In this document: in pieces, positions 18,128-26,270 of the stretch
How the letters are laid out: every line of letters starts with the position of its first letter
Position numbering within the stretch: position 1 is the stretch's first letter
Origin: Nitrospirota bacterium
Lineage (GTDB): Bacteria; Nitrospirota; Thermodesulfovibrionia; Thermodesulfovibrionales; Dissulfurispiraceae
Length of the DNA stretch: 64,000 bases
Assembly (NCBI GenBank): GCA_023476565.1
Contig: JAMCVZ010000014.1
Location: 1-64,000 of the forward strand
Direction of reading: 5' to 3'
Program-made: the position numbers and the translations under genes
The notes under the pieces: model-generated
The model's input: only the letters and a program-made list of their open reading frames with translations
The model's database searches: none
What the model was told of the DNA's origin: nothing

Positions 18128-19270
18128 TCAGAGGCGTCCCCCCAAAAGACTATAAGGAGACATTGTGTTCTGCCATTCCAACACTACCTTGATCTCGTCC
18201 GAAGCATGGTGCTGAAGGACAGCCGCAAAGTCAGTATAGGGATACCGGTGGGTGATGAGACGGGCCACGTGATCCCCCCATTTCAAATACGCATGAGAAA
18301 GGTCGTCCACGGCCATTTGGAAGTGGTCCCGTGATGCATTGACACTGCCGACCATCACCTGGTTGCCGAGCACCAGCCGGCGGATCAGCTCTGCGCCCTT
18401 AATATTGAGAGGGCGATCGCCGCCGGGAATCCCGGTCAGCACATATACGCCATTCAGGCCGAGCACGTCCAGCAGATTGAACTCCAATGGGGCAATGCCC
18501 GTTGCCTCAAAAATCAGGTCAACCGGCCCCAGTTCCTGCCTGGCGCGGTCAGGCGGCGACTGACGGCCATCTATATATTTTCCTCCGATGTGCGCCAACC
18601 ACGCCGGTCGCGCCGTGCCGGCATCAACAATATCCAACCCGTAAACTTCAGCGCCTCTCAAGCGCAAGGCCAACGCAGCAAGAAGGCCGACGGGCCCCAG
18701 CCCGGCTACCAGGCAGCGCCGCCCGAAAAGCCAGTCAGGAGTGGCCGCTGCGTCCGGCATGCGGGCAGCCTGCACCTGGATCGCCTCAGCAACGGCCTTT
18801 TCGACAATCGAAAGGGGCTCGCACAATACGCCGATTGTTTCCAGTTCCCGGGGCAGGCGGACAACATATTGTTCTTTATCGACCACATATTCCGTCTGAT
18901 AACCGTCAAGCCCCCAAATACCCCGTTCCCGGTAGTCACCGCTCCTGCACATATCCGGCCGGTTCATGCTGCACGGCATGCACTTGCCGCAGCCCCGGCG
19001 CACCGTAAAAACGGCATAATCACCGGGCCGCACCCGCGTAACAGTCTTGCCCGCTTCCACCACCTCTCCGAGCATCTCGTGGCCCATGACGAGGTCTTGC
19101 CGGCCGGTCGGGGCGAGTGCGCGGCCTCCTGCCGCTTCCTCACGATCAGTGCCGCAGATACCGACCCGCACTATCCGTACTTTTACCTCGTCCGGCGAGG
19201 TGATGGACGGTTCCGGTCGGTCAACCAGCCGAAGGGCCGAGGCGCCGGGGACGACTGCTATCGCTTTCAT
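18128..19270 (-). CDS. Zinc-dependent glucose 1-dehydrogenase (medium-chain type)
   Basis: A 380-residue MDR-family enzyme. The catalytic zinc region is GICGTDREEAAGG and MGHEMLGEV; the structural zinc site is CGKCMPCSMNRPDMC; the nucleotide-binding motif is GLGPVGLLAALALRLRG. The arrangement fits the Sulfolobus/Thermoplasma-type glucose dehydrogenases, which oxidise glucose to gluconolactone with NAD(P). It heads the operon with the sugar porter and glucoamylase. Together they form an import-and-oxidise route that bypasses glucokinase. Probably acquired by transfer; the region is GC-rich compared with flanking genes. Confidence 0.88.
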   Translation of the reverse strand: MKAIAVVPGASALRLVDRPEPSITSPDEVKVRIVRVGICGTDREEAAGGRALAPTGRQDLVMGHEMLGEVVEAGKTVTRVRPGDYAVFTVRRGCGKCMPCSMNRPDMCRSGDYRERGIWGLDGYQTEYVVDKEQYVVRLPRELETIGVLCEPLSIVEKAVAEAIQVQAARMPDAAATPDWLFGRRCLVAGLGPVGLLAALALRLRGAEVYGLDIVDAGTARPAWLAHIGGKYIDGRQSPPDRARQELGPVDLIFEATGIAPLEFNLLDVLGLNGVYVLTGIPGGDRPLNIKGAELIRRLVLGNQVMVGSVNASRDHFQMAVDDLSHAYLKWGDHVARLITHRYPYTDFAAVLQHHASDEIKVVLEWQNTMSPYSLLGGRL

Positions 19271-19314
19271 TGATTCAACTCCTTTATGAATACTTGAAGA
19301 CGAGCTGCCCGCTA

Positions 19315-19767
19315 TCAGCCTCTCCGCACGATGAGCACAGGAACCTTCGTCTCCTTATGAATGACTCCGTAGGTAACGCTGCCGAGGATTGCCGCCCTTA
19401 CAGCGCTTTTGCCGTGGGAACCCATAATAATCAGGTCGGCCTTTGAAGCGTCAGCCTCCTTTATGATCTCCTCAACCGGATGCCCTGACCTGACAGCCTT
19501 TTTTGACCGGACATTATTTTTACTGCACAGTTTTACAGCCTCTTCGATATGGGCTTCAGCAGCCTGTTTCAGGTAATCCTCAATAGGCTCCGTGAGATGC
19601 GTCGGGGCCACAACATCAGGGACAGACTGGACCGTAAAAGCGCTCATGTCGATCACACTGAGAAATGTTACGGTGGCGCCTGTCTGTTTTGCGAGCCCGA
19701 CTGCATATTCGACAGCCTTACCCGCTGCGGATGAACCGTCGACAGCCACAAGAATCTTTGAAATCAT
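19315..19767 (-). CDS. Universal stress protein, UspA family
   Basis: A 150-residue Usp with the N-terminus MISKILVAVDGSSAAGKA and the nucleotide motif GSHGKSAVRAAILGS. ATP-binding type. A good ribosome site (AAAGGAGGAC) precedes the ATG. Its 5' leader (19795-19843) is repeated upstream of the Met-rich gene, suggesting common control. It opens the stress/redox island. Confidence 0.92.
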   Translation of the reverse strand: MISKILVAVDGSSAAGKAVEYAVGLAKQTGATVTFLSVIDMSAFTVQSVPDVVAPTHLTEPIEDYLKQAAEAHIEEAVKLCSKNNVRSKKAVRSGHPVEEIIKEADASKADLIIMGSHGKSAVRAAILGSVTYGVIHKETKVPVLIVRRG

Positions 19768-19794
19768 ATGTCCTCCTTTAATTGAGTGAATTCC

Positions 19795-19843
19795 GCTAAA
19801 ACAATCATTAATCTTTTCATCTTCTTCCTTCTAATCAAGGGTT
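19795..19843 (-). promoter_or_regulatory. Duplicated leader sequence, copy 1 (upstream of usp)
   Basis: A 49-base segment upstream of the usp start is about 85% identical by eye to 20884-20933, which lies upstream of the Met-rich gene. It contains the shared word TTAATGATTGTTTTA on the minus strand. In this copy a possible 18-codon frame (MKRLMIVLAEFTQLKEDI) crosses the usp start region. It may be a common promoter or leader, or a partial duplication. Confidence 0.45.
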
Positions 19844-20022
19844 AACTATTTACAGGACTATAAAGCTGCTTTCAATGTATCCTTCAAAAAGAGCGTTCAT
19901 TTTCATTCCATCCTCCCCATCGTTGTTATCAGCGTGCCCCATTCCATCCTGCCGGAGTTCTGAATGGTTACTATGTTCCATTAATCCTCCTCTTTGTGCA
20001 CGTGCCGGAAATGAATATTCCT

Positions 20023-20409
20023 TTATACTCTGTCGATAACTGTTTTCAGCTTATTGCTGATTTCGGAAGCAATCTCCTTTAACGCGGGATTTTCTATGGC
20101 CTGCATGGAAGCCAGAGGGTCGATGGCCGTGACCTCTACCTGCCCGTCTGAAAGCTCTTGCACAATTACGTTGCAGGGAAGCATGACGCCTATCTTATCC
20201 TCTGCCTGCAAGGCCTTGTATGCAAAAGGCGGGTTGCAGGCGCCGAGAATCCTGTATTTTCTGAATTCGACATCGAGTTTCTTCTTCAACGTGGCCTTTA
20301 CGTCTATGTCGGTCAGGATACCGAATCCTTCCTTTTTAAGTTCTTCCGTCACTCCGGCAATCGCCTTATCAAAGGACAGATTCAATGTCTTATTGAAATA
20401 ATAGCTCAT
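20023..20409 (-). CDS. DUF302 family protein
   Basis: A 128-residue protein of the DUF302 family: YRILGACNPPFAYKALQAED and IGVMLPCNVIVQEL are characteristic. The structure of the family is known but its function is not; it is often next to stress, metal or redox genes, as here. An AGGAGG ribosome site lies directly upstream. No signal peptide. It lies between usp and a periplasmic Met-rich protein on the same strand. Confidence 0.9.
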   Translation of the reverse strand: MSYYFNKTLNLSFDKAIAGVTEELKKEGFGILTDIDVKATLKKKLDVEFRKYRILGACNPPFAYKALQAEDKIGVMLPCNVIVQELSDGQVEVTAIDPLASMQAIENPALKEIASEISNKLKTVIDRV

Positions 20410-20473
20410 AATAACCTCCTCCTTTTACCTAATGTTTATGCGGATCAGTCTTGGAGGGCTCTCTCCTCAGCTC

Positions 20474-20869
20474 CTATTTCTTCTTTTCAATGTCCGACAT
20501 CATGCCCTGCATCTTGCCCATGCGGTCCTTGAGCTTCTTCATTTCCTTATCGGACATCATGCCCCGGTCCATCGCCTTCGACATCTCCACCATCTGATTG
20601 GACATGTTTTTCATGAACGGCGACATCTGCTTCATCTTATCTTTAGGCATATTTTTCATCATGCCCGACATCTTTCCCATCATGTCCGACATCTGTTTTG
20701 ACATATCCATCATTTCGCCCATCATCTGACCATGTTCCATCATCCCCTTATGCTCCATCATTCCCTTTTGCTCCATTTTCTGACTTTTTTCCATTCCGCC
20801 CGTCTGGGCAAAGCTGTAGGCTGCAGTCAACATCAGTACCACCAGGCATATTGTCAATATCTTTTGCAT
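20474..20869 (-). CDS. Exported methionine-rich small protein
   Basis: 131 residues. A clear signal peptide (ILTICLVVLMLTAAYSFAQ) is followed by a low-complexity body dominated by Met, Lys, Gly and His (for example KMEQKGMMEHKGMMEHGQMM and many further MM pairs), ending in a lysine-rich tail. No family recognised. Periplasmic Met/His-rich proteins often bind Cu(I) or Ag(I); that role is inferred from composition only. The start at 20869 follows GGAGGAG. The upstream leader is duplicated at the usp gene. Confidence 0.75.
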   Translation of the reverse strand: MQKILTICLVVLMLTAAYSFAQTGGMEKSQKMEQKGMMEHKGMMEHGQMMGEMMDMSKQMSDMMGKMSGMMKNMPKDKMKQMSPFMKNMSNQMVEMSKAMDRGMMSDKEMKKLKDRMGKMQGMMSDIEKKK

Positions 20870-20883
20870 TTTACTCCTCCTTC

Positions 20884-20933
20884 GCGTTAAAACAATCATT
20901 AATCCTTTCGTCTTCTTCCTCCTATCAAAGGTT
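20884..20933 (-). promoter_or_regulatory. Duplicated leader sequence, copy 2 (upstream of Met-rich gene)
   Basis: Second copy of the roughly 50-base segment at 19795-19843, again just upstream of a minus-strand gene of the stress island. In this copy the small reading frame has no stop before the Met-rich start, so it would extend that protein if used. Confidence 0.45.
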
Positions 20934-21090
20934 GGCGTGACTCGAATTGGATTGACTACGTCATTGTTGTCCACCTCCTTTTTTATTGTATCCCTCTTTA
21001 TAAGTATCGCACATTCATGGGGTCATTTCCATGCAGCCGGATTTTTCGAAATCAACCACAGCCCCGATGCCGGAAACCACGGCCGCAGAG

Positions 21091-21121
21091 AAGCGGAGTC
21101 GTAGAACAGGGACTGTCCCCG
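21091..21121. repeat. Half copy of the GGGGACAGTCCC repeat
   Basis: On the minus strand the segment reads GGGGACAGTCCCTGTTC followed by TACGACTCCGCTTC. It matches one half of the full palindromic element at 51456-51518. It sits at the 3' end of the ClC gene. This word is typical of REP-like elements mobilised by REP-associated transposases. Confidence 0.65.
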
Positions 21122-21130
21122 CCGCATGCC

Positions 21131-22471
21131 TCACAAATGAGTGGATGGCACAGTTTGCGTGGGATGGTTTTGCGGGATCGAGTGCGCGTAAATCGATCCC
21201 GGATGCAGCGCCGAAGACACGTAATAGCCTGCCAGGCTCGCGAGAACCAGCGCCGGCAAAAGGCTGTATCCCGACGTCATTTCACTGACCATCACCACGG
21301 CTGTGAGCGGCGCGTGGGTCACGGCGGCGAGGAACGCGCTCATGCCGACAAGGGTGAACGCCGGCATCGATGCGCCGGGCAGCACAAGCTGCACCACGCT
21401 ACCGGCCAGCGTCCCGATTGCTGCGCCGACAAACAGCGTGGGCGTGAACACGCCGCCCACTGCCCCCGAGCCGGAAGTCAACGTCGTGGCGAACACTTTC
21501 AGCACCAGGATGAGCAGCACGCTTTGCCATACCCACGGCTGGTGAAGCAATGAATTTATCACCGAATAGCCATTGCCCCAAACTTCCGGGCGAATCGCGG
21601 AAAGTCCGCCGACCGCCAGTCCGCCGACCGCCATCTTCAGCCATAGCGGTAAACGCATCGAAGCAAAACCCTGATGCGTCCGATCCAATGCGCTGATGAG
21701 CAGGGGGCCGAGCAATCCTGCCGCGATACCGGTCGCGACGACCCCTATTAATTCCGGCACACTTTGCAGATTGCCGGGCGTGGCCGCAAAAATCGGCCCC
21801 CCGTGGCTGACGTGGCGCACCAGCAAATCGGCAATCGCGGCTGCCAGCAGCAGCGGACCAAAGCTTGCGACGCTGATGACGCCCAGCACAATTTCGGCGA
21901 CGAACAAGGCGCCGGCAATCGGCGTATTGTATGCGCCCGCAAGTCCCGCTGCAGCGCCGCAGGCCACGGCAAAACGTCTCTCATCGGACGACAGACGCAG
22001 AACTTTACCAAACACACTGCCGGCCAAGGCCGCCAGTTGCACCATTGACCCTTCGCGCCCAATGGAACCGCCCGAGACTACCGTAGCCGCTGAAGCCGCG
22101 GACTTCAATAGCGACGATCTCACCGGAATGTCGCTTCCGCCTGCGATGGCTTCCATATAATCGGCGCCGCTTTGTTCTTTGCGGTGCCCGAGAAAATATT
22201 GCAATATCAGGCCCGCGACAAAACCGCCGGCGGCGGGAACGAAGATACGTACTTCCGGTGGCAGACGAGCGGCATCGGCGACCAGCCCTTGCTTTGAGCC
22301 ATAAAGCGCCAGTTCAAGGACAGACAGCAACTGATGAAACGCGAGCACCGCAAGCGCGCCAAGCATGCCGACGACAATTGCCAGCCCGAGGAGACGCAGC
22401 AACTGCACGTTTCGGCTGTAGCGCGATGATGGAATAAGTCCAGCGTCACCTAACGAGGGGGCTGTGGTCAT
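21131..22471 (-). CDS. ClC-family chloride channel / proton antiporter
   Basis: A 446-residue membrane protein. ClC selectivity segments are present: GGSIGREGSMVQLAALAG with the gating glutamate, AYNTPIAGALFVAEIVLG, and GSGAVGGVFTPTLFVGAA. A GYY motif near the C-terminus may supply the central tyrosine. No CBS domains follow. It moves chloride, possibly with proton exchange, across the inner membrane; acid or envelope stress roles are known for relatives. Its 3' end abuts a repeat, and it is in the stress island on the same strand as its neighbours. Confidence 0.92.
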   Translation of the reverse strand: MTTAPSLGDAGLIPSSRYSRNVQLLRLLGLAIVVGMLGALAVLAFHQLLSVLELALYGSKQGLVADAARLPPEVRIFVPAAGGFVAGLILQYFLGHRKEQSGADYMEAIAGGSDIPVRSSLLKSAASAATVVSGGSIGREGSMVQLAALAGSVFGKVLRLSSDERRFAVACGAAAGLAGAYNTPIAGALFVAEIVLGVISVASFGPLLLAAAIADLLVRHVSHGGPIFAATPGNLQSVPELIGVVATGIAAGLLGPLLISALDRTHQGFASMRLPLWLKMAVGGLAVGGLSAIRPEVWGNGYSVINSLLHQPWVWQSVLLILVLKVFATTLTSGSGAVGGVFTPTLFVGAAIGTLAGSVVQLVLPGASMPAFTLVGMSAFLAAVTHAPLTAVVMVSEMTSGYSLLPALVLASLAGYYVSSALHPGSIYAHSIPQNHPTQTVPSTHL

Positions 22472-22590
22472 CTTATTGTTGTTTCTTTCGGCTGAGAATT
22501 AGTTTTCCTCTTCATAATTATCCTCCCTTTCCGTTGCTCCCGAATGGTCTTTAGCTTGTTTTTATAGCTGAATCTGCGCGTAACCTTCCT

Positions 22591-23012
22591 GTATCAGTTG
22601 AATTAAGCGGCCCACGGCCCCGGTATTGACCTTAACCCTCCCTATAATTATTTTACCCGATTGATAAGGCGCTGCAGAATCGCGCTGGTCAGACGCAGTC
22701 CTTCAGGAACACGAAAAATCGCCTGCGCATGGGCAGAACCCTTAAAGATAAGCGCTTCATTCTGTTTCCCCTGTGCCTCCTTTGCCATACGCCGTACCGC
22801 ATCAGCAATGCCCTCATCTTCACTGGCCACAAAGAGCTTGGGGGCAGGCCCGAGGCCGCTTACGTCTCCCGTACTGGAAAGCAGGATAAGTTGATCCCAT
22901 TTCCGGGGTGATCGAGCCATAGCCGTTATCGCTGTGCTGCCCCCGGCGCTTGCACCGATGAGCGCCACTGCCTTCACCCCATACTTTTCGTGCAGATAAG
23001 AGTTAGTCGCCA
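22591..23012. repeat. 422-bp direct duplication, copy A
   Basis: This segment matches 25849-26270 with about 98% identity by eye (around eight differences), in the same orientation and 3,258 bases away. It covers the 3' part of an alpha/beta hydrolase gene and about 57 bases downstream of it. Similarity ends abruptly at both edges. Confidence 0.9.
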
Positions 23013-23013
23013 T
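22648..23013 (-). pseudogene. Truncated duplicate of the alpha/beta hydrolase
   Basis: It encodes only the last roughly 118 residues of the hydrolase at 25906-26568, including GASAGGS and KGSAHAQAIF, with four or five substitutions. The N-terminal half, including the signal peptide, is missing; the apparent ATG at 23013 is at the breakpoint and has no ribosome site. It is therefore a remnant created by the 422-bp duplication. It lies directly downstream of the di-haem peroxidase-like gene. Confidence 0.85.
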
Positions 23014-23039
23014 TTCGCCGTTATTGTCTTACAATGCTG

Positions 23040-24449
23040 TTAAAGTGCCCTCATAAATGCTACAAGGTCCTTCTTTTCCTGATCATTAAGTTTGAGTTCA
23101 AGGATCAGGTTGAAGAACTCCACCGTGTCCTCCAGCGTGAGCAGCCGGTCATCATGCAGGTATGGCGGCGAGTCCTTGATGCCGCGCAAGGGGAAGGTCT
23201 TGATCGGGCCGTCCGCAGAAGCCATCATGCCGTTGATCATGCGGGGCTTGTAGAACCGCTCGGCCCGCAGGTTGTGCATGGAGTTATCGGTGTAATAGGG
23301 CGCCGGGTGGCAGCTGCCGCAATTCGCCTTTCCGAAGAAGAGTTGCTGCCCACGCAGCTCGGACTCGGTGGCCTTTTTCGCATCCAGCTTGCCGTCAATG
23401 CCGAGTTTTGGAGCAGGAGGAAAGTCCAGGATCTCCTGGAACTCTGCCATGAAATGCACCTGACTGCCTCGTTCAAGAATATTGACACCTTTCTTTGTAG
23501 CAATCACCGGATCCCCATCGAAGTAAGCGCCACGTTGTTCGAATTCTGTGAAGTCTTCTACACTTTTCAGGGCGCGCTGCGAACCAAAGAGGCGCTGGAT
23601 GTTCACACCACGCAGAGTCGGGGTATCAATGCGGTGCCGGAACTCCTGGGGACGGATGTCGCCCACAAGGTGCGTGGCCGCGATCGTATGGCCGTTGGCG
23701 TGGCAGTCGAGGCAGGCCACCCCAAAACTCGGGCGTTCCGATCTCCGATCATCAGTCTGATTGAACTGCTGTTGGGGAAATGGGGTCACTAACAACCGGA
23801 GACCTTCCAGTTGCTTTGGGTTCAGGATGCCGTTGAATAGGTCTTGGTGATTTGCAATCGTTACCAGTTTCCCTTTGGAGACGTCACCGAGGTCCGGTCT
23901 TGTCGTCAAATAGATGGGTGGTGGAAACTCCGGCAAGAAGTGGTCGGGCAGGTCAAAATCCAGGTCGAACCGGGTAAGGTCCCGTCCCTCTTGCTTTTTG
24001 ATCTCGTCGATAAGGAATTTCGGGAAGAGCATGCCGCCTTCCGGGTGGTTTGGGAACGGGAGAGGGAATAAACCCGCAGGGAACAGATCCTTTTCCCGAA
24101 TCTCCTCCGGGCTCATGGCTGCCAGCTTTTCCCATGTCATGCCTTTTGGAAGTTTGACCCGCACGCCTTCCTGTATGGGTTTTCCACGGGACATGGCAAC
24201 ACCCTTGGCCGGCCGGTTGCTCAAGTCATAGCGCTCATTGAGCAGATCAATATGCTTTTTCTCCACAGCGGGTTTCGCAGCCTTCATCCGTGCCATGATC
24301 GCTGCAAAATCCTCGGTGATGTCAACAGGCATATAACTCGACGTTTTCTTTCCGGTGTCTTGAGCAAAGGCTGTCGCCAACGTCACAATAAACGCGGAAA
24401 CAGGAATCAGCAACAGTATCCAGCGGCTTTTTTCCATACTTTGTTTCAT
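23040..24449 (-). CDS. Di-haem cytochrome c, peroxidase/MauG-like
   Basis: A 469-residue exported protein. A signal peptide (WILLLIPVSAFIVTLATAFA) precedes a long N-terminal region, then two haem-c sites, CLDCHANGH in the middle and CGSCHPAPYYTD in the last third, with DTPTLRGVN and KTFPLRGIKDSPPYLHD typical of the cytochrome c peroxidase/MauG superfamily. It probably reduces peroxides or performs a related oxidation in the periplasm. A strong ribosome site (AAAGGAGGT) precedes the ATG. It is followed by the hydrolase remnant and preceded by the ferritin-like gene. Confidence 0.88.
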   Translation of the reverse strand: MKQSMEKSRWILLLIPVSAFIVTLATAFAQDTGKKTSSYMPVDITEDFAAIMARMKAAKPAVEKKHIDLLNERYDLSNRPAKGVAMSRGKPIQEGVRVKLPKGMTWEKLAAMSPEEIREKDLFPAGLFPLPFPNHPEGGMLFPKFLIDEIKKQEGRDLTRFDLDFDLPDHFLPEFPPPIYLTTRPDLGDVSKGKLVTIANHQDLFNGILNPKQLEGLRLLVTPFPQQQFNQTDDRRSERPSFGVACLDCHANGHTIAATHLVGDIRPQEFRHRIDTPTLRGVNIQRLFGSQRALKSVEDFTEFEQRGAYFDGDPVIATKKGVNILERGSQVHFMAEFQEILDFPPAPKLGIDGKLDAKKATESELRGQQLFFGKANCGSCHPAPYYTDNSMHNLRAERFYKPRMINGMMASADGPIKTFPLRGIKDSPPYLHDDRLLTLEDTVEFFNLILELKLNDQEKKDLVAFMRAL

Positions 24450-24493
24450 GTTAACCTCCTTTTTGGGCGAAACGGCGACTGCACCTTCCGGTA

Positions 24494-24775
24494 CTATTTC
24501 AAAATCCCTTGCACCTCCTTTCTCCCTTCTTCCAATTCTCTTTCTTGTTCCTTATCCGCTCTCAATAACAACGTTTGGAATTCCCCCACATGGGTCTTTT
24601 CTTCTTTTGCTATATCCAGCAGGATTTTCCGGATGTTTTCATTTGCAGTAAGAGCCGCCATCTGCTCATAAAGATTTATGGCGTCCAGTTCGGCTATTAT
24701 CCCCGCTCTCAATATCTCCTTATCAATATCCTCCTTTTTTATTTTCTCGAGGTTTAATGGTATTTTCGATAGCAT
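24494..24775 (-). CDS. Encapsulated-ferritin-like (EncFtn-type) small ferritin
   Basis: 93 residues predicted as two antiparallel helices. AGIIAELDAINLYEQMA and IAKEEKTHVGEFQTLLL carry the Glu and Glu-His ligands of the encapsulated ferritin-like family, and match the ferritin-like domain fused to archaeal encapsulins in style. Such proteins form ring-shaped decamers with ferroxidase activity and are usually enclosed in an encapsulin shell. No shell gene and no C-terminal cargo tail are visible here. A strong ribosome site (AAGGAGGT) precedes the ATG. Confidence 0.8.
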   Translation of the reverse strand: MLSKIPLNLEKIKKEDIDKEILRAGIIAELDAINLYEQMAALTANENIRKILLDIAKEEKTHVGEFQTLLLRADKEQERELEEGRKEVQGILK

Positions 24776-24986
24776 GTCTCTACCTCCTTACTTTTTTTGG
24801 CACAACAGCATTGTTATGCTTTATATCCTCTGTCGGCTATTTGAAAGCCTTGAGGATATGTCCTGTTATCTTCTTTGCATCATCCTCCTTCCTCTCTTTC
24901 CTTCCAGCCAGGTCATTGCCTTCTTTTCTCATTTACTATCTTCACAAGGCCCCATCTGACCTCTTCAGGCAGGCTCCAGAGTCTTT

Positions 24987-25065
24987 AGGGTCAAGTCTTT
25001 TTTGTTGCATTTCCATCTTCTACAACGCAAGACTGGCAATATTGCAAGGAGAAAGACTTGACCCT
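24987..25065. repeat. 14-bp perfect inverted repeat at the end of the ykgJ-like gene
   Basis: AGGGTCAAGTCTTT (24987-25000) and AAAGACTTGACCCT (25052-25065). Both arms lie in or at the end of the coding region, and the left arm supplies the TGA stop of the gene. The word resembles the ends of the REP-associated transposase element at 44.6 kb (GGGGTCAGACTT) but is not identical. Confidence 0.6.
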
Positions 25066-25431
25066 TAAGGTTCTCTTTGCCTGACCTACATCACAAATAA
25101 CATTATAGGCAGTTCTGAAGCTGTATCCACACTGGCAATTTACATCCATGAGGTCTTCTTCACTGATAGGAAATTGCATACAGACTTTGGAACGGTGGTT
25201 ATATATCCTGCATCTCGAGTGAGGAGTTTCCCCGACAAGCATCGGGCACCTGAATACGAGTTTACAGCATCTTCCACACTGCAAACATTTACCTTCCCGC
25301 AGTTCAAGTTGTTTTTGTACTCGTCCGCTAAAAAGGTATATGTAAATATGTCTTTTAATTTTTTGTTTCGCAATTCTTATTACGGCTGCAATATTCACAG
25401 ATCTCCTCGTGTTGCTCTTTGGGTTCAACAA
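24991..25431 (-). CDS. YkgJ-type cysteine-cluster protein, probably frameshifted near its start
   Basis: The core has GKCLQCGRCCKLV, the CxxCxxCC signature of the YkgJ family, followed by further Cys (FRCPML, SRCRIY, VCMQFP, NCQCGY), so a metal or Fe-S site is likely. The stated frame begins at TTG codons without a ribosome site. An overlapping frame from ATG 25447 to a stop at 25355 encodes a Cys-containing N-terminus (MKKLKIVEPKEQ, ICEYCSRNKNCETK). Deleting one A in the A6 run near 25360 would join the two. Function unknown. Its 3' end lies within an inverted repeat. Confidence 0.6.
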   Translation of the reverse strand: MLNPKSNTRRSVNIAAVIRIAKQKIKRHIYIYLFSGRVQKQLELREGKCLQCGRCCKLVFRCPMLVGETPHSRCRIYNHRSKVCMQFPISEEDLMDVNCQCGYSFRTAYNVICDVGQAKRTLRVKSFSLQYCQSCVVEDGNATKKT

Positions 25432-25516
25432 TTTTCAGTTTCTTCATGATGAGCAGATAAAGACATTCCCGCATTATGTATCCCTTCAACAGAGTAAATA
25501 AAAACAACATAGGCTT

Positions 25517-25847
25517 CTACACCGCCATAGTCTTCGCACCGAAGAAGTTGTTATGCCAGAGGCCCAAAAGCTCCATTCGCACCGGCACGTTGCGCTGGAA
25601 AGGGTCAGTGCGGAAATACGCATCCATCTGGTGGATACTGTCGTGCATGGTGCGGAAATCTTCGGCGCCAAGGGTAATCATCGTCGAAATGCCGATCTCG
25701 GAGTCCGTTGAGTATCGCGCGCCGACCCAATCCCAAAACACGATCATATTTGCGGTGTCTATGCCGAACCTGACTGCTTCCCCGGTGTTGGTCGAGACCG
25801 CGACGAAATGCCGTGCAACATGCTCGGGGGCACCCGGTGAATTATTA
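25517..25847 (-). pseudogene. pgi: Glucose-6-phosphate isomerase, internal fragment
   Basis: Translation gives HFVAVSTNTGEAVRFGIDTA, MIVFWDWVGARYS and MELLGLWHNNFFGAKTMAV, matching the conserved middle of glucose-6-phosphate isomerase (HFVALST, FWDWVGGRYS, LLGIWYNNFFGA). Both the N-terminal third and the C-terminal third are absent. The fragment begins exactly where the 422-bp duplicated segment (copy B) starts, so recombination removed the rest. It is one of several wrecked sugar-phosphate genes in this island. Confidence 0.85.
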
Positions 25848-25848
25848 A

Positions 25849-26270
25849 GTATCAGTTGAATTAAGCGGCCCCCGGCTCCGGTATTGACCTTAAACCTCCC
25901 TATAATTATTTTGCCCGATTGATAAGGCGCTGCAGAATCGCGCTGGTCAGACGCAGTCCTTCAGGAGCACGAAAAATCGCCTGCGCATGGGCAGAACCCT
26001 TAAAGATAAGCGCTTCATTCCGTTTCCCCTGTGCCTCCTTTGCCATACGCCGTACCGCATCAGCAATGCCCTCATCTTCACTGGCCACAAAGAGCTTGGG
26101 GGCAGGCCCGAGGCCGCTTACGTCTCCCGTACTGGAAAGCAGGATAAGTTGATCCCATTTCCGGGGTGATCGAGCCATAGCCGTTATCGCTGTGCTGCCC
26201 CCGGCGCTTGCACCGATGAGCGCCACTGCCTTCACCCCATACTTTTCGCGCAGATAAGAGTTAGCCGCCA
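25849..26270. repeat. 422-bp direct duplication, copy B
   Basis: Donor-like copy of the duplicated segment, lying within the intact hydrolase gene and its 3' flank. Copy A is at 22591-23012. The left edge joins the pgi fragment directly. Confidence 0.9.

Noticed and set aside
24855-24953. A 32-codon frame (MRKEGNDLAGRKERKEDD...) between ykgJ-like and ferritin-like genes on the minus strand
   Set aside because: Too short, highly charged, weak ribosome site and no family; it might be an encapsulation-related peptide, but nothing supports that.
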